The position numbers were made by a program, and so were the translations under genes. Below are positions 8,449 through 18,142 of a stretch of 64,000 nt of DNA, one piece after another. Below the pieces are notes generated by a model. It saw nothing but the letters and a program-made list of their open reading frames with translations. It was not told where the DNA came from and did no database searches. The stretch covers positions 186,001-250,000 of the forward strand of contig JAHBVU010000003.1 of NCBI GenBank assembly GCA_019637315.1, written 5' to 3'. Within the stretch, counting starts at the first letter, position 1, and every line of letters begins with the position of its first letter. Origin of the DNA: Gemmatimonadales bacterium. GTDB taxonomy: Bacteria > Gemmatimonadota > Gemmatimonadetes > Gemmatimonadales > GWC2-71-9.

Positions 8449-10958
8449 GGCGATGCACCCTTCGAACTCGCAACGGTAATATCGATGCCGAGGACCGGAA
8501 TCCTGGGCAGCTGACGCCGCGGGAGGTACTCGAGCGTGTTGGCCAGCCCGCCCGGCTGGACCCGATATCCGGTTACGTTGCGGCGACCGGTCAGGTTGAT
8601 CAGCCCGGCAAACGGCGACACCTGCACGCTGCCGATCCGCCACGATCCCGACACCGTCAGGTCCGCACGGACGTACACCGGGAGCTGCCCCTGGGTGGTC
8701 GACCAGATCGGGAAATCCGCATCGGTCCGTCGCCGCACCGTGCCCGTCACCGGATCGAACTCGCTGCCGGTGAACATCCCCTGCTCGGCCCAGAACGGCT
8801 GTCCGGTCGCCGCCGCAATCCGGTGCGAGACGGTTCCCCAGCTGCCCAGCCGGAGCTGGAACACCCCGTCGAGGGTGTGGCGCCGGTCCCAGAGCGGTCG
8901 GTACTCATCACCCCGATCATCGATGACCGACGAGACGAGCGGTGCATAGGTAACCCACCCGGTGAGCCGACCCGATGGTTTGGCCAGCGACAGCTCGAGA
9001 CCGGTGACCGTCCCGGCATCGAACCCGAGTCCCTCGAGATCCCGCGTGCCCGAAGGACGCCAGCGAGGCAGCCCGGTCAGCCGGCGATGCACGACCGCGG
9101 CTTCGATCTTCCATCCCCGTCCCAGGTTCCTTGCTGCCGCGAGCTCGAAGGCCGTCGCGCGCGCGCGAGGCTCCGCCGAATCAGGCAGCAGCCAGAACGG
9201 AACGCCGAGAATCGGTAGCCGGTCGTCGCGAAGCGCAAAAAGCGCCTGCTCGGTACGCGTGACCGACGCGGTCACCTGGCCACCGTCAGGCAATCCCAAT
9301 CGCATCGCGAGGCGCGGCTCGACACTCCACCGCCTCCCGGTGCTCCACCGGGTCAGTCGCACGCCAGGCGCCACGACCATCGGGCCGATCCGCTGCTCCA
9401 GTTCGAGCGAAGAGGACAACTCCACCAGGCGACGGTCGGCCCGGTCATCCAGATACCCGGGCGACGCAGAATCGCCCGCAAGCTTGGCAGACGTCGCGGT
9501 CGCCGAGGCATCGAACCGGACCTTGCCGCGTCCGATCGGTCCTCCGACGGCGACGGACGCGCCCCGCATCCGGGTCCGTCCCGCCGTGACCGCGCCGTCG
9601 ACCCGCAAGGCAGTATCGCCCAAGGCAAGGAGGCTGCGATAGCTGCTGCGCCAGAGGCTCGCCGACGCCTCGACGCCTCGCGGCGGCGTCAGACGCCAGG
9701 TCAGCGACGCGACCCGATTGCCCCAGCTCGAGAAGAGCGGCGCTGATCCCTGATCGATGAAGAAAAGATCCTCGACGAACTTGTCGCCCGACCCGTACCC
9801 AGTGACGGTGATCTCCTGATGGCGACCGGGCTTGACGCGCACCGTCCCCTGGATGTCCCAGAACCAGTAGGGCATGTCGATGTCGAACGGACCGCTCTCG
9901 CCAAACCCGAGATTGGTGCGGCGCCCTGCCAGGAGCCACGACCCGCCCTGACCGATCGGTCCCGAGCCAGCCAGCCGGGACGTCAGCACCGTTGCCCCGC
10001 CGGTCAGGCGAGTCCGGTCCGGCCGCGCCGAGCGAACGCTGATCACCGAGCCGAGCGCACCACCGATGCGGGCCGGCAGGGAGCCGCGCAGCACCTGGAC
10101 TTCATCGACCGCATCCGGGCTGAACGCGCCGAAGAGTCCGAACATATGGTACGGAGCAAGCACCGGCGCGCCGTCGAGCAGAAACAGGGTGTGTTCGGGG
10201 GCGCCACCGCGTATCGCCGGGTGGGCGTTGATGTCATTGGCCGCGCCGACACCGGCGGTGGCCTGGAGGGCACGAAGCACGTCCGGCTCGAAGGCCGGCG
10301 GCACCGAGCGGAGTTCTTCGCGCGACATCCGGGTAAACCCGGTGGCCAGCGCCCCGGCGAGGTCGCCGGGAGGAGCGAGCGTCGAAACCCGCGGTGACCG
10401 TGGTGCAACGACCACGTCCAGGGTCGGTAGATCCCGCGGGCGTGGCACCAACCGGACGGAGATCCTCTGGACCCCGCTGCCGCGCGAGATCACAGTATCG
10501 AGTGAGACATAGCCGAGTCGCTGGACCTGAAGCCGATAGGGGCCAGGATCGAGCCCGCGAAAGGTGACCCGCCCGCCGGCCGAGGTGCGGACCTGCCCGC
10601 CAAGCGTCAGCGTCGCCAGATCGAGCGGACCGCCGTCGTCACCCAGGACCGTGACCTCGAGGCGGGCGCGGTCAGCCTCCCCGCGCGGCGTCAGGCCGAT
10701 CTCGATTCGCGTCGTAGCGCCGGCTGCCACGTCCACCCGCAGGGTCACTACCGAGTAGCCGTCCGCAGCAATCGACACCTGCCAGCGGCCGGCCGGGATC
10801 TCCCGGAAAGAGAACCGCCCGGCCGGGTCCGTCTCGACCCGGCGTTGGAGGGAGTCGACCGTGACGACCGCGCCGGCAATCGGGAGTCCGGCGTCGCTGC
10901 GCACCGTGCCGTCGATACCCCCGGTGGCAAGCTGGACCAGCCCGAGGAGCGCGAGCAT
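8445..10958 (-). CDS. TonB-dependent outer-membrane receptor with two N-terminal carboxypeptidase-regulatory-like domains
   Basis: The 837-residue product starts with a short signal peptide. Two repeated CarboxypepD_reg-like beta-sandwiches follow (about 14-95 and 100-175), the first with D-A-G-L-P-I-A-G-A-V. The plug has R-A-L-Q-A-T-A-G-V, the I-R-G-G motif, and V-D-E-V-Q-V-L-R-G. A long beta-barrel completes it. Such receptors import ligands using TonB energy; the substrate cannot be read from sequence. I prefer ATG 10958, although GTG 10964 is in frame. It is third in a sigma/anti-sigma/receptor/lipoprotein operon, so expression is likely controlled by the linked sigma factor. Confidence 0.88.
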   Translation of the reverse strand: MLALLGLVQLATGGIDGTVRSDAGLPIAGAVVTVDSLQRRVETDPAGRFSFREIPAGRWQVSIAADGYSVVTLRVDVAAGATTRIEIGLTPRGEADRARLEVTVLGDDGGPLDLATLTLGGQVRTSAGGRVTFRGLDPGPYRLQVQRLGYVSLDTVISRGSGVQRISVRLVPRPRDLPTLDVVVAPRSPRVSTLAPPGDLAGALATGFTRMSREELRSVPPAFEPDVLRALQATAGVGAANDINAHPAIRGGAPEHTLFLLDGAPVLAPYHMFGLFGAFSPDAVDEVQVLRGSLPARIGGALGSVISVRSARPDRTRLTGGATVLTSRLAGSGPIGQGGSWLLAGRRTNLGFGESGPFDIDMPYWFWDIQGTVRVKPGRHQEITVTGYGSGDKFVEDLFFIDQGSAPLFSSWGNRVASLTWRLTPPRGVEASASLWRSSYRSLLALGDTALRVDGAVTAGRTRMRGASVAVGGPIGRGKVRFDASATATSAKLAGDSASPGYLDDRADRRLVELSSSLELEQRIGPMVVAPGVRLTRWSTGRRWSVEPRLAMRLGLPDGGQVTASVTRTEQALFALRDDRLPILGVPFWLLPDSAEPRARATAFELAAARNLGRGWKIEAAVVHRRLTGLPRWRPSGTRDLEGLGFDAGTVTGLELSLAKPSGRLTGWVTYAPLVSSVIDDRGDEYRPLWDRRHTLDGVFQLRLGSWGTVSHRIAAATGQPFWAEQGMFTGSEFDPVTGTVRRRTDADFPIWSTTQGQLPVYVRADLTVSGSWRIGSVQVSPFAGLINLTGRRNVTGYRVQPGGLANTLEYLPRRQLPRIPVLGIDITVASSKGASP

Positions 10959-10967
10959 GAGCACCGC

Positions 10968-11696
10968 CTAACGGCCCAGCTCGAGCACGAGGCGACTCCC
11001 GGTCGTCCCGGTTGCCTCGGCGCGAAGCCGCGCGCCATCGGATACGATGACGGTGACCCCGCCCAGCGAGATCCGCCCCACCATCCCTTTGGGAACCCCA
11101 ACTTCGACGACACCGCCGGCCAGGTCCGTCACACTGACGCCGTCACCCGCCACCCGAAAGCGGGCCTGAGCTGCCGCGCCGCGTCCTCGCACCGCCAGCT
11201 CGACCCCGTCAGTGATCGAGACGTCGAGCCGGAAGGGGCCCCCTGCCGTCAGGCGGACCTCGGCCAGCCCGGACGCCGGTACCACAGCCACCCCGACCGG
11301 CGGAGGCTCGCGCTGAACCGCGGACGGCGACGGCTCGCCTCCATCAGCCGATCGGCCCTCGCGGAGCACAACCTGCGCAGCAAGAGCAGCGACGAGTAGC
11401 ACCGACCCGGCCAGCAGGATGGGCCGCAGCCGCCACGAACGCGCAGGCCGGGGAAAGGGCTCGACCGGAAGAATGACTCGTTCGCCCGCGTCGCGACGGG
11501 CGCGGATCGCTGCGAAGCCAGCCATCGGAAGCTCGCATGCCGTGACCTCGGTCACGACCATGCGGAGCTTCCGGACGTGCAGCAGCTCATCACGGCACTG
11601 CTGGCATCCCTCGAGATGGCGGCGCACCCGCCGCCGACGCCCGGGATCCAGGGCGTCGAGACCCGCCAGCTCGCCCGCTGATCGATGCAGCCTCAT
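10968..11696 (-). CDS. Membrane anti-sigma factor with zinc-finger (HxxxCxxC) domain
   Basis: A 242-residue protein. Residues 27-34 carry H-L-E-G-C-Q-Q-C, the H-x3-C-x2-C hallmark of zinc-binding anti-sigma domains. A transmembrane helix follows at about 91-112, and the C-terminal half (about 135-242) is beta-rich and predicted periplasmic, resembling FecR-type or DUF4097-like sheets. It should bind the sigma factor encoded just upstream and release it on an envelope signal. Its start overlaps the sigma stop by 4 nt (ATGA). Confidence 0.8.
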   Translation of the reverse strand: MRLHRSAGELAGLDALDPGRRRRVRRHLEGCQQCRDELLHVRKLRMVVTEVTACELPMAGFAAIRARRDAGERVILPVEPFPRPARSWRLRPILLAGSVLLVAALAAQVVLREGRSADGGEPSPSAVQREPPPVGVAVVPASGLAEVRLTAGGPFRLDVSITDGVELAVRGRGAAAQARFRVAGDGVSVTDLAGGVVEVGVPKGMVGRISLGGVTVIVSDGARLRAEATGTTGSRLVLELGR

Positions 11697-12211
11697 GCGC
11701 CCTCCTCCGGACCGAGCAGGGCCCGAACCGCGCGCCAGGCACGATGCAGCCGGACCCCCGACGCCCCGGGACTGATTCCGAGCATCTCGGCGATCTCGTC
11801 ATGCGTGAAGCCGTCGACTTCCTTGAGGAGCAGGACCTGGCGGAGGGTGTCGGGAAGCCGGTCCAGGGCGTCCGCGACGGCCAGGCGATCGAGTACGCCG
11901 GAGTCGCCCCCGCCGGACGCCGGTCGATCAAACGCGGCCGCAAAGGCCGTCTCACGCCGACCCCGCCGCAGCCGCATCAGGGCCGCCCGCGCCGTCAGCC
12001 GGCGGAGCCAGGCGCCGAGTTTGCCTTCCTCGCGGTAGCGGCCAAGCGCTTCGGGCAAGCCGACGAACACGTCCTGCAGCGTGTCCTCGGCGTCGGCCCG
12101 ATTCCCGAGAATTCGGTAGGCGGTGCCGAGGACCTCGGCCCCATGCGCCGCGTACAGCACCGCAAGCGCCTCCATCGAGCCCTTTCGGGCCTGGGCCACG
12201 GCATCCGCCAT
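11693..12211 (-). CDS. ECF-type RNA polymerase sigma factor
   Basis: A protein of about 172 residues with sigma-70 region 2 (R-I-L-G-N-R-A-D-A-E-D-T-L-Q-D-V-F) and region 4 (L-P-D-T-L-R-Q-V-L-L-L-K-E, then an F-T-H-D-E-I-A-E-M-L-G helix-turn-helix). The missing regions 1 and 3 make it an ECF sigma. I chose ATG 12211; a GTG at 12247 adds 12 residues and neither has a clear Shine-Dalgarno. It heads the four-gene operon with anti-sigma, TonB receptor and lipoprotein, a cell-surface-signalling arrangement. Confidence 0.85.
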   Translation of the reverse strand: MADAVAQARKGSMEALAVLYAAHGAEVLGTAYRILGNRADAEDTLQDVFVGLPEALGRYREEGKLGAWLRRLTARAALMRLRRGRRETAFAAAFDRPASGGGDSGVLDRLAVADALDRLPDTLRQVLLLKEVDGFTHDEIAEMLGISPGASGVRLHRAWRAVRALLGPEEGA

Positions 12212-12319
12212 TGGTGGTGTATGATCTGGAGGGGATCGTTCCGGCACCCGGGCTCAACTCGTCGATGGTCGGAGAACCAATGCACGGCGAACCCGGAATC
12301 TTACTTCAGGCGGGACACC

Positions 12320-13411
12320 TCAGTGCGGGAGACCGGCCGAGTCGGCAAACTGCTTGAAGAGTTCCTCCTGCTCCGGCGTCAGCGCCTCCGGCATGTTGAC
12401 GGCAATCTCGACCAGCTGGTCGCCCCGGCGGTCCGCCTTGGCGATGCCCATTCCCTTGATCCGGAAGCGCTTGCCCGGAGGCGTGCCGGGCGGCACCTTG
12501 AGCACAACCTTCTTGCCATCGATCGTCTTGACCCGAATCCTGGTTCCGAGAACGGCCTGTGCCAGGTTGATAGGAACTTCGCAGATCACATCGAGCCCGT
12601 CCCGCGAGAAGAACCGATCGCTCTGCACCTCGAACGTGACCAGCAGGTCGCCTGCCTGCGCACCGTCGGCGCCCGGCTCGCCCTGACCCTTGAGGCGAAC
12701 CTTGGTTCCCGACTCGGTACCGGGCGGCACCGTGATCATCACAGTCTTGTCGGATCGCAGCTCGCCTGCGCCCTGGCAGGTCGGGCATTTCTGCGACGGC
12801 ACCTTGCCCCGGCCCCGACAGAGGGGACACGGCCGATTGACCGCAAAGCCACCTTGCCCAAAGGAAATGCTGCCTCGGCCCTTGCACTCGGGACACTGGG
12901 AGATCGTGGCGCCCGGCGCACCACCGCTACCTCCGCACGAGGTGCAGGGACCGGTCACGGGCAGCGTCACCGGCACCTTGCCGCCCAGCGCCGCGGTCCG
13001 GAAAGGAATCTCGAGCACCGTCTCGAGCGTTTCGCCACGAGTCGGGCCCTTCTTGCCGCCGCGTCCGAAGATCGATGAGAAGATGTCGCCCAACCCCATC
13101 GACCCGAACTCACCGAAATCGAAGGTCTCGGTTGGCCCCGAGGCCGGACGCCCGGCGCCGCCGGGACGAGCCGCCCGCCCGGTATCGAAGGCCCCCAGCC
13201 GGCGCATCTGATCGTACTGCTTCCGCTTGTCCGCATCCGACAGCACGCTGTGCGCCTCGGCGACCTGCTTGAAGGTCTCCGCAGCTGCCGGGTTGTTCGG
13301 ATTGGCGTCCGGGTGATACTGCTTGGCAAGCCGGCGGTAGGCTTTCTTGATCTCGTCGGCCGAGGCGGCTTCGGAGACGCCGAGAATCTGATAGAAATCC
13401 TTCGAGGCCAC
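12320..13411 (-). CDS. dnaJ: Chaperone DnaJ
   Basis: The Hsp40 co-chaperone stimulates DnaK ATPase. This 363-residue protein has a J domain (1-70, beginning K-D-F-Y-Q-I-L-G-V, with an [10 protein letters not shown] loop containing HPD), a Gly-rich linker, and four C-x2-C-x-G-x-G zinc repeats (about 140-205: [33 protein letters not shown]). C-terminal substrate-binding domains complete the type I architecture. It starts 2 nt after the grpE stop. dnaK and hrcA are not in the window. Confidence 0.96.
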   Translation of the reverse strand: MASKDFYQILGVSEAASADEIKKAYRRLAKQYHPDANPNNPAAAETFKQVAEAHSVLSDADKRKQYDQMRRLGAFDTGRAARPGGAGRPASGPTETFDFGEFGSMGLGDIFSSIFGRGGKKGPTRGETLETVLEIPFRTAALGGKVPVTLPVTGPCTSCGGSGGAPGATISQCPECKGRGSISFGQGGFAVNRPCPLCRGRGKVPSQKCPTCQGAGELRSDKTVMITVPPGTESGTKVRLKGQGEPGADGAQAGDLLVTFEVQSDRFFSRDGLDVICEVPINLAQAVLGTRIRVKTIDGKKVVLKVPPGTPPGKRFRIKGMGIAKADRRGDQLVEIAVNMPEALTPEQEELFKQFADSAGLPH

Positions 13412-13413
13412 GG

Positions 13414-13986
13414 TCAGGCGGTTCCTTCGCCCAGGTACACCTGGACCCGGGCCGGGCGGATCAGAATGCCCTTGTACCGGTAGCCGACCTGAAAGGTCGC
13501 ACTGACGGTGTTGTCCTGGTCGGCCGCCGGCGAGGGCACCGTCGACACCGCCTCCGCCACCGTGGGATCGAATGCCGCCCCGGTGGGATCGATGGTCTCG
13601 AGGCCCGCCGCTTCCAGCCGCTTATGGAACTTCTGACCGATCAGATCGACGCCTTCACGATACGGAGCGGCCGGTCCGTTCCAGTCGCTGTCGGTCAGCC
13701 GATCGAGGTCGTCCATGACCTCGAGAACCTTGCCGATCATTTTTCCTTCGGCCCGATCGGACAGCTCGATCCGCTCGCGCGCCACCCGCTTCCGGAAGTT
13801 GTCGAACTCCGCAGCAAGACGCAGGTAACGATCGTTGGCGTCCTCGAGCTGCTCGGCCAACCGCCTGACAGCACTGTCCGTCGGTTCCTGAGGCAGCCCT
13901 CCGTGACCGGAACCCGGCTCGGGGGCCGCCGTCTCGGGCACGGCAGGATCAGGGAGCTCGTTTTCTTCAAAAGGCCGTTCGGTCAT
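13414..13986 (-). CDS. grpE: Nucleotide exchange factor GrpE
   Basis: GrpE releases ADP from DnaK. The 190-residue product has a disordered acidic N terminus, a long coiled-coil (about 43-95, with [12 protein letters not shown]), and the C-terminal beta domain with [14 protein letters not shown]. Gene order grpE-dnaJ is common. The 194 nt upstream (13987-14180) show no CIRCE element. A TTGACA is present on the minus strand at 14119-14124, but it has no good -10. Confidence 0.94.
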   Translation of the reverse strand: MTERPFEENELPDPAVPETAAPEPGSGHGGLPQEPTDSAVRRLAEQLEDANDRYLRLAAEFDNFRKRVARERIELSDRAEGKMIGKVLEVMDDLDRLTDSDWNGPAAPYREGVDLIGQKFHKRLEAAGLETIDPTGAAFDPTVAEAVSTVPSPAADQDNTVSATFQVGYRYKGILIRPARVQVYLGEGTA

Positions 13987-14180
13987 TACTACGCATCCCG
14001 TTCGTTTCGTTCGGTCGTTTTGGCTAGATCAAAGCGGCAGTAGCGCCACTGATCGCGAAGACCCGTGCCGCAGCGCATGATGCACCTCACTTACGGCAAC
14101 TGGCGTTCCGAGTTTCTCTGTCAATTTGGCACAAAGGTGGGCCCTGGCATAGGGCAAGCGCTGGTACCAAAGCCCGTCCG

Positions 14181-15443
14181 TCAGACCTCCTCCACCAGCC
14201 GCCACAGGCCGTACAAGGCGTACTGAGCGGCCCGCGCGCGCACCTCGGTTCTCGAGCCCGGAAAGACGATTCGCGCGGTCTCAACCCGATTCCCGACCAG
14301 GAAACCGAACCAGACCGTTCCGACCGGTTTCTCGTCCGTCCCGCCCTCGGGGCCGGCGATTCCGGACACGGAAACGGCCGCCTCGGCGCCAGCGACTCGG
14401 GCAGCGCCGACAGCCATGGCTCGAACCACCGGTTCACTCACCGCACCATGGGCCTCGAGGATCGGCTCCGGTACCCCCAGCAGGCTCGCCTTGAGGGCGT
14501 TGTGATAGGCGATCACGCCGCCACGAAAGACGGACGAGCTGCCCGGCACGTCCGTCAGCCGCTGGCCGATCAGGCCACCGGTGCAGCTTTCGGCGACGGC
14601 GACGGACACCCGCCGCCGCCGGCAACTGTCCAGCAGGACGGCTGCGAGGTCCGCCTCACCCGTGCCGTAGCAGTGCGCACCTGCCGCAGCCCGGATCTGG
14701 GCTTCGGCTCGATCGAGCGACGCCGCAGCGGCCTCCGGTTCGCCGCCCCACGAGGTGAGCCGCAGGTCGACACCTTCGACGCCCGGTGCGTACCCCAGCG
14801 TGAGCTCGCGGAGTCCGTTTTCCACGCCGTCGAGCCGCTCCGCCAGGGTGGACTCGGGAATGGCCGTGGTCCGCACGATCCGCGTCGTTACCGCCCCACG
14901 GCCGCCGGTTCGTTCCCGCAGCCGCGGCAAAACCCCGGTCGCCATCAAGCCGCGCATTTCGGATGGCACACCGGGCAGCATGATGACCTCACCCGGCCCG
15001 CCCGAGAGCCAGAGTCCTGGTGCCGTACCGCGAGCGTTCGGCAGCACCTGAGCGCCCTCCGGCACTTCGGCCTGCGACCGGTTCGAGGCCGCCGGAACTC
15101 GGCCGAGCCTGGCAAAGCGCGCCACCAGCCCGTCCCAGATGCCCTGGTCGAATCGGAGCGGGGCCCCGAAGAGGTCAGCCACGACCCGCTTGGTCAGATC
15201 GTCGCGAGTCGGTCCGAGTCCACCCACCGTCATCACCAGCGGCGCGCGCGACAACGCCTCGGCCACCGCAGCGCCGATGGCGCCTCCGTCATCCGGCACC
15301 GAGGTCCGGCGAGTGACCCGGACCCCAACCGAGGCCAGAGCCTGCCCGATAAAGGCGGCGTTGGTGTCGACCGTGAAGCCGAGCAGCAACTCGGTGCCGA
15401 TGGTGACGAGTTCGAGGTCGAGCGAGGCCGGCGGGAGCGGCAT
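14181..15443 (-). CDS. cinA: CinA family protein (competence/damage-inducible; NMN deamidase domain)
   Basis: The 420-residue product has the N-terminal MoCF/COG1058 pyrophosphatase domain (T-I-G-T-E-L-L-L-G, and V-G-G-L-G-P-T-R-D-D). It is joined to the C-terminal PncC domain (A-E-S-C-T-G-G-L-I with catalytic serine, and S-G-I-A-G-P-E-G-G-T). Full-length CinA hydrolyses ADP-ribose-type compounds and deamidates nicotinamide mononucleotide in NAD salvage. The start at ATG 15443, 5 nt after the pgsA stop, gives the family length; the open frame to 15560 overlaps pgsA and is not used. Confidence 0.93.
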   Translation of the reverse strand: MPLPPASLDLELVTIGTELLLGFTVDTNAAFIGQALASVGVRVTRRTSVPDDGGAIGAAVAEALSRAPLVMTVGGLGPTRDDLTKRVVADLFGAPLRFDQGIWDGLVARFARLGRVPAASNRSQAEVPEGAQVLPNARGTAPGLWLSGGPGEVIMLPGVPSEMRGLMATGVLPRLRERTGGRGAVTTRIVRTTAIPESTLAERLDGVENGLRELTLGYAPGVEGVDLRLTSWGGEPEAAAASLDRAEAQIRAAAGAHCYGTGEADLAAVLLDSCRRRRVSVAVAESCTGGLIGQRLTDVPGSSSVFRGGVIAYHNALKASLLGVPEPILEAHGAVSEPVVRAMAVGAARVAGAEAAVSVSGIAGPEGGTDEKPVGTVWFGFLVGNRVETARIVFPGSRTEVRARAAQYALYGLWRLVEEV

Positions 15444-15448
15444 GAGTC

Positions 15449-16093
15449 CTACTTGAGCAGCTGGCGGTAGCGATAGAGGTAGACGACGAACGAATAGACG
15501 GTCAGCACCGTGGCAATGGCCAGCGAGATGGAGACGAAATGGCCATGAAAGCTCTTCCATCCCTGCCAGAAGGCGCTTTCATGCAGGGCCAGCGGATTCC
15601 AGGCGTCACGAAAGGCAAACCAGAGTATGGTGCCGCCGACGAAGATGTTCTGAAACACCGCCTTGAGCTTGCCCGGCCCCTGCGCGGCAACCACGACGCC
15701 GCGGCGTTTGGCCCACCACCGGAAGGCGGTCATGGCAAACTCGCGGCCGATCAGGATGACGCAGACCCAGAGCGGAATGCTGCGCCAGAGCGGAATGTCA
15801 TAGAGATCGCGGCGATCCTGCGCCACGAAGTAGATCGGCACGATGGTGGCAATCAGCAGCAGTTTGTCGGCAATCGGATCGAGCAGCTTTCCCAGATCGG
15901 ACACCATGTTGCGCGATCGGGCCAGCCGCCCGTCGATCACATCGCTCACGGCGGCGGCGAGAAAGACCACGAAGGTAAGCAGTTTGGTCCAGTACCCGCC
16001 CATGAACGGCAGGTACGCAATCACCGGTGTGATTGCGATCCTGCCAACCGTGAGCATGTTGGGCAGCGTCCAGATCTGCTTGGCGGTACTCAC
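15449..16093 (-). CDS. pgsA: CDP-diacylglycerol--glycerol-3-phosphate 3-phosphatidyltransferase
   Basis: PgsA makes phosphatidylglycerol phosphate, the first step to phosphatidylglycerol and cardiolipin, at the inner membrane. The 214-residue product has several membrane helices and the full CDP-alcohol phosphotransferase motif D-x2-D-G-x2-A-R-x8-G-x3-D-x3-D (about residues 51-73). The GTG start overlaps the mglA stop (GTGA), so it is coupled to the GTPase gene. The third helix carries the usual aromatic W-R-S-I-P-L-W-V segment. Confidence 0.95.
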   Translation of the reverse strand: MSTAKQIWTLPNMLTVGRIAITPVIAYLPFMGGYWTKLLTFVVFLAAAVSDVIDGRLARSRNMVSDLGKLLDPIADKLLLIATIVPIYFVAQDRRDLYDIPLWRSIPLWVCVILIGREFAMTAFRWWAKRRGVVVAAQGPGKLKAVFQNIFVGGTILWFAFRDAWNPLALHESAFWQGWKSFHGHFVSISLAIATVLTVYSFVVYLYRYRQLLK

Positions 16094-16764
16094 CCCAGCG
16101 TCTTCAGGACGAGTTTGCTGATCGAGCGGAGGGTATCGAACACCCCGTCGCCGCGAACTGCGACCGCCTCGAAGTACGGCGCCCGTTCGACCCAGGTGCC
16201 GTCGAGCTGCTCGACCAGGAACTCGCCACCGCGATCGGGATTGGCGACGGTCCGTTGTTTCGCAGCGTCCTCGACCGGCCAGCCCGGATTGAGGTTTTCC
16301 TGCAGCTCGTCGAGGGGTGCGGCGTTCGGCAGGTCGCGCTTGTTGTACTGGATCACGAACGGGATCTTGGTCAGGTCGTAGCCGTGCTGCATCAGGTTGT
16401 CATACAGATTCTGCATCGACTCGACGTTGGCCTCCATCCGCTCGATCTGGCTGTCGGCCACGAACACCACCCCGTCGACCCCCTTGAGGATCAGCTTGCG
16501 CGACGCGTTGTAGTAGACCTGTCCCGGCACGGTGTAGAGATGGAACCGGGTCTTGAAGCCACGAATGGTGCCGAGATCGACCGGGAGAAAATCGAAGAAG
16601 AGGGTCCGCTCCGTCTCCGTCGCCAGGGAAATCATCTTCCCTTTCGAGGACGGTGACACCTTTTCGTAGATGTACTCGAGGTTGGTGGTCTTGCCCCCAA
16701 GCCCCGGCCCGTAGTAGACCAGCTTGCAGTTGATTTCCCGCGATGCGTAGTTGATGAGCGACAT
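16090..16764 (-). CDS. mglA: MglA-type small Ras-like GTPase
   Basis: A 224-residue member of the MglA family, which sets cell polarity and drives gliding or pilus reversal in Myxococcus and is widespread in non-gliding bacteria. The P-loop is G-P-G-L-G-G-K-T-T (about 19-27), the switch II region has T-V-P-G-Q-V-Y-Y, and the base-recognition motif is N-K-R-D. It lies 10 nt after the Roadblock gene that likely encodes its GTPase-activating partner, with a Shine-Dalgarno-like GGCAGGGCGG. The C-terminal extension (about 185-224) is typical. Confidence 0.92.
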   Translation of the reverse strand: MSLINYASREINCKLVYYGPGLGGKTTNLEYIYEKVSPSSKGKMISLATETERTLFFDFLPVDLGTIRGFKTRFHLYTVPGQVYYNASRKLILKGVDGVVFVADSQIERMEANVESMQNLYDNLMQHGYDLTKIPFVIQYNKRDLPNAAPLDELQENLNPGWPVEDAAKQRTVANPDRGGEFLVEQLDGTWVERAPYFEAVAVRGDGVFDTLRSISKLVLKTLG

Positions 16765-16774
16765 CCGCCCTGCC

Positions 16775-17266
16775 TCACGACCCGAAAAGTTTGTCGATCT
16801 CGTCTTCCGCTTCGCCGAGGAATGCCGCTTCCACCCGAGGCGACTCGGCGTCCTGCCGTTCGAACATCTCGGTAAACAGCGCCGACAGCCTGGTCACCAC
16901 GCTGCGCACCCGCAGCTTGACCAGGCCCAGCGTGGTCCGGTTGTCGAACCGGATCACCAGAATCACCCGGCGCGCAATATCCGCGAGATACAGGGATTCT
17001 TTTTCGCCCTGGTGAAACAGCGCCCCGAACTCGGGCTCGCCAAGCATGCGAGCCAGCTGATCGTTGGCGCTGAAGTCGGCCGCGGTGAGCGACGCGAACG
17101 CGACCGGATCGAACGTCGGCTGCTCACCTGCCGTGGCAAGCATCTGCCCGGTGCGATCGACCAGGAGCGCGGTCCGCGCGTTGGCCTCCGACAGGAGCCC
17201 CTCCAAGATGGCGCGGATCCTGGCCGCGTCGTCTTCGCGCAGGGACCAACTGGCGCTCGTCACCAA
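16775..17266 (-). CDS. mglB: Roadblock/LC7 domain protein, MglB-like
   Basis: A 163-residue protein with a Roadblock/LC7 domain (about 10-125: helix, [13 protein letters not shown] strand pair, and V-I-L-V-I-R-F-D strand). MglB proteins activate the GTPase of MglA and place it at one pole. An acidic C-terminal tail follows. Adjacency to mglA supports the call. The start is TTG 17266 or GTG 17263, with a GGGAGA six bases upstream. Confidence 0.85.
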   Translation of the reverse strand: MVTSASWSLREDDAARIRAILEGLLSEANARTALLVDRTGQMLATAGEQPTFDPVAFASLTAADFSANDQLARMLGEPEFGALFHQGEKESLYLADIARRVILVIRFDNRTTLGLVKLRVRSVVTRLSALFTEMFERQDAESPRVEAAFLGEAEDEIDKLFGS

Positions 17267-17278
17267 GCCATTCTCCCG

Positions 17279-17551
17279 TCAGACCAGTTCGCGTTCGAGG
17301 CGGCGGCGGACCCGGGCAGCCCGTTTCCTGAGGGCAGGAACCGGTTCCCACGCCATGTAGTCGGCCAGCAGGCGCAGCGTTTCCACGCTCGGCTGCCCCG
17401 CCAGGTAGCTCAACGCCGCCATTCGCTGCATCCGATTGCGACTGAAGAGCGCCGCCTTGTGATGCTGCAGATGGCGCCCCGCGAGGTACCATCCCCCCGC
17501 GAAACCCGCCACCAGTGCGGCGCCAAACGTCAATGCTGGTGCTGGCCTCAC
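17279..17551 (-). CDS. Small single-pass membrane protein, unknown function
   Basis: A 90-residue protein I cannot assign. An N-terminal membrane helix (about 5-24, rich in Ala and Gly) is followed by a basic helical domain with R-M-Q-R-M-A-A-L-S-Y-L-A-G-Q, reminiscent of a single HEAT-like helical pair. Its start overlaps the recR stop by 4 nt, and mglB starts 12 nt after it ends. Position between DNA-repair and polarity genes suggests it may anchor one of them to the membrane, but this is inference. Confidence 0.7.
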   Translation of the reverse strand: MRPAPALTFGAALVAGFAGGWYLAGRHLQHHKAALFSRNRMQRMAALSYLAGQPSVETLRLLADYMAWEPVPALRKRAARVRRRLERELV

Positions 17552-18138
17552 GACACCTCCTGCCGGGCCTCCAACGCATGACTCAGCGTGATGCCGTCGA
17601 TATACTCGAGATCTCCGCCAACCGGCAAACCCCGGGCCAGCCGACTGACCCGAACCCCCGCCCCGGAAAGCACTTGCTGGATGAATGTAGCGGTGGCCTC
17701 TCCTTCGAGCGACGGGTTGGTCGCCAGAATCACCTCGCGCACCTCGCCATCGGCCACCCGCCGCTTGAGCAACGTGATGCGAAGCTGGTCCGGCCCGACC
17801 CCTTCGAGCGGCGACAGCCGCCCACCGAGCACGAGGTACCGCCCCCGATAGCCGGTGGCCCGCTCGACCTGACTCACCGCCGCCGGTTCTTCCACCACGC
17901 AGAGGATGGCGGCATCCCGGCGGGGATCAGCGCAGATCGCACACTGAGGCCCCTCGCAGTAGTTGCCACAATCCTGGCAACTGCCGATCCGGTCGACCAC
18001 CGCGTGAAGCGCGCCGGCCAGCCGAGTCAGGCGATCCTTGGGCTGCTGCAGGAGATGAAATACGAGGCGTTGCGCCGTCTTGCGGCCGATGCCAGGCAGC
18101 TTGGCCAGTTCGACGACCAGGTCTTCGATTGCGGCCAC
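17548..18138 (-). CDS. recR: Recombination mediator RecR
   Basis: RecR works with RecO and RecF to load RecA on gaps. The 196-residue product has the helix-hairpin-helix (L-P-G-I-G-R-K-T-A-Q-R), the four-cysteine zinc finger (C-Q-D-C-x4-C-E-G-P-Q-C region at about 56-70), a Toprim domain (L-C-V-V-E-E-P to V-I-L-A-T-N-P-S-L-E-G-E-A-T), and a C-terminal Walker-B-like strand. The start is GTG 18138, 4 nt after the ybaB stop. Confidence 0.95.
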   Translation of the reverse strand: MAAIEDLVVELAKLPGIGRKTAQRLVFHLLQQPKDRLTRLAGALHAVVDRIGSCQDCGNYCEGPQCAICADPRRDAAILCVVEEPAAVSQVERATGYRGRYLVLGGRLSPLEGVGPDQLRITLLKRRVADGEVREVILATNPSLEGEATATFIQQVLSGAGVRVSRLARGLPVGGDLEYIDGITLSHALEARQEVS

Positions 18139-18142
18139 CGGA

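Noticed and set aside
13987-14180. CIRCE element, sigma-54 promoter or other heat-shock control upstream of grpE
   Set aside because: No TTAGCACTC inverted repeat is present; TTGGCAC near 14125 lacks the GC of a -12 box at the right distance; TTGACA on the minus strand has no matching -10.
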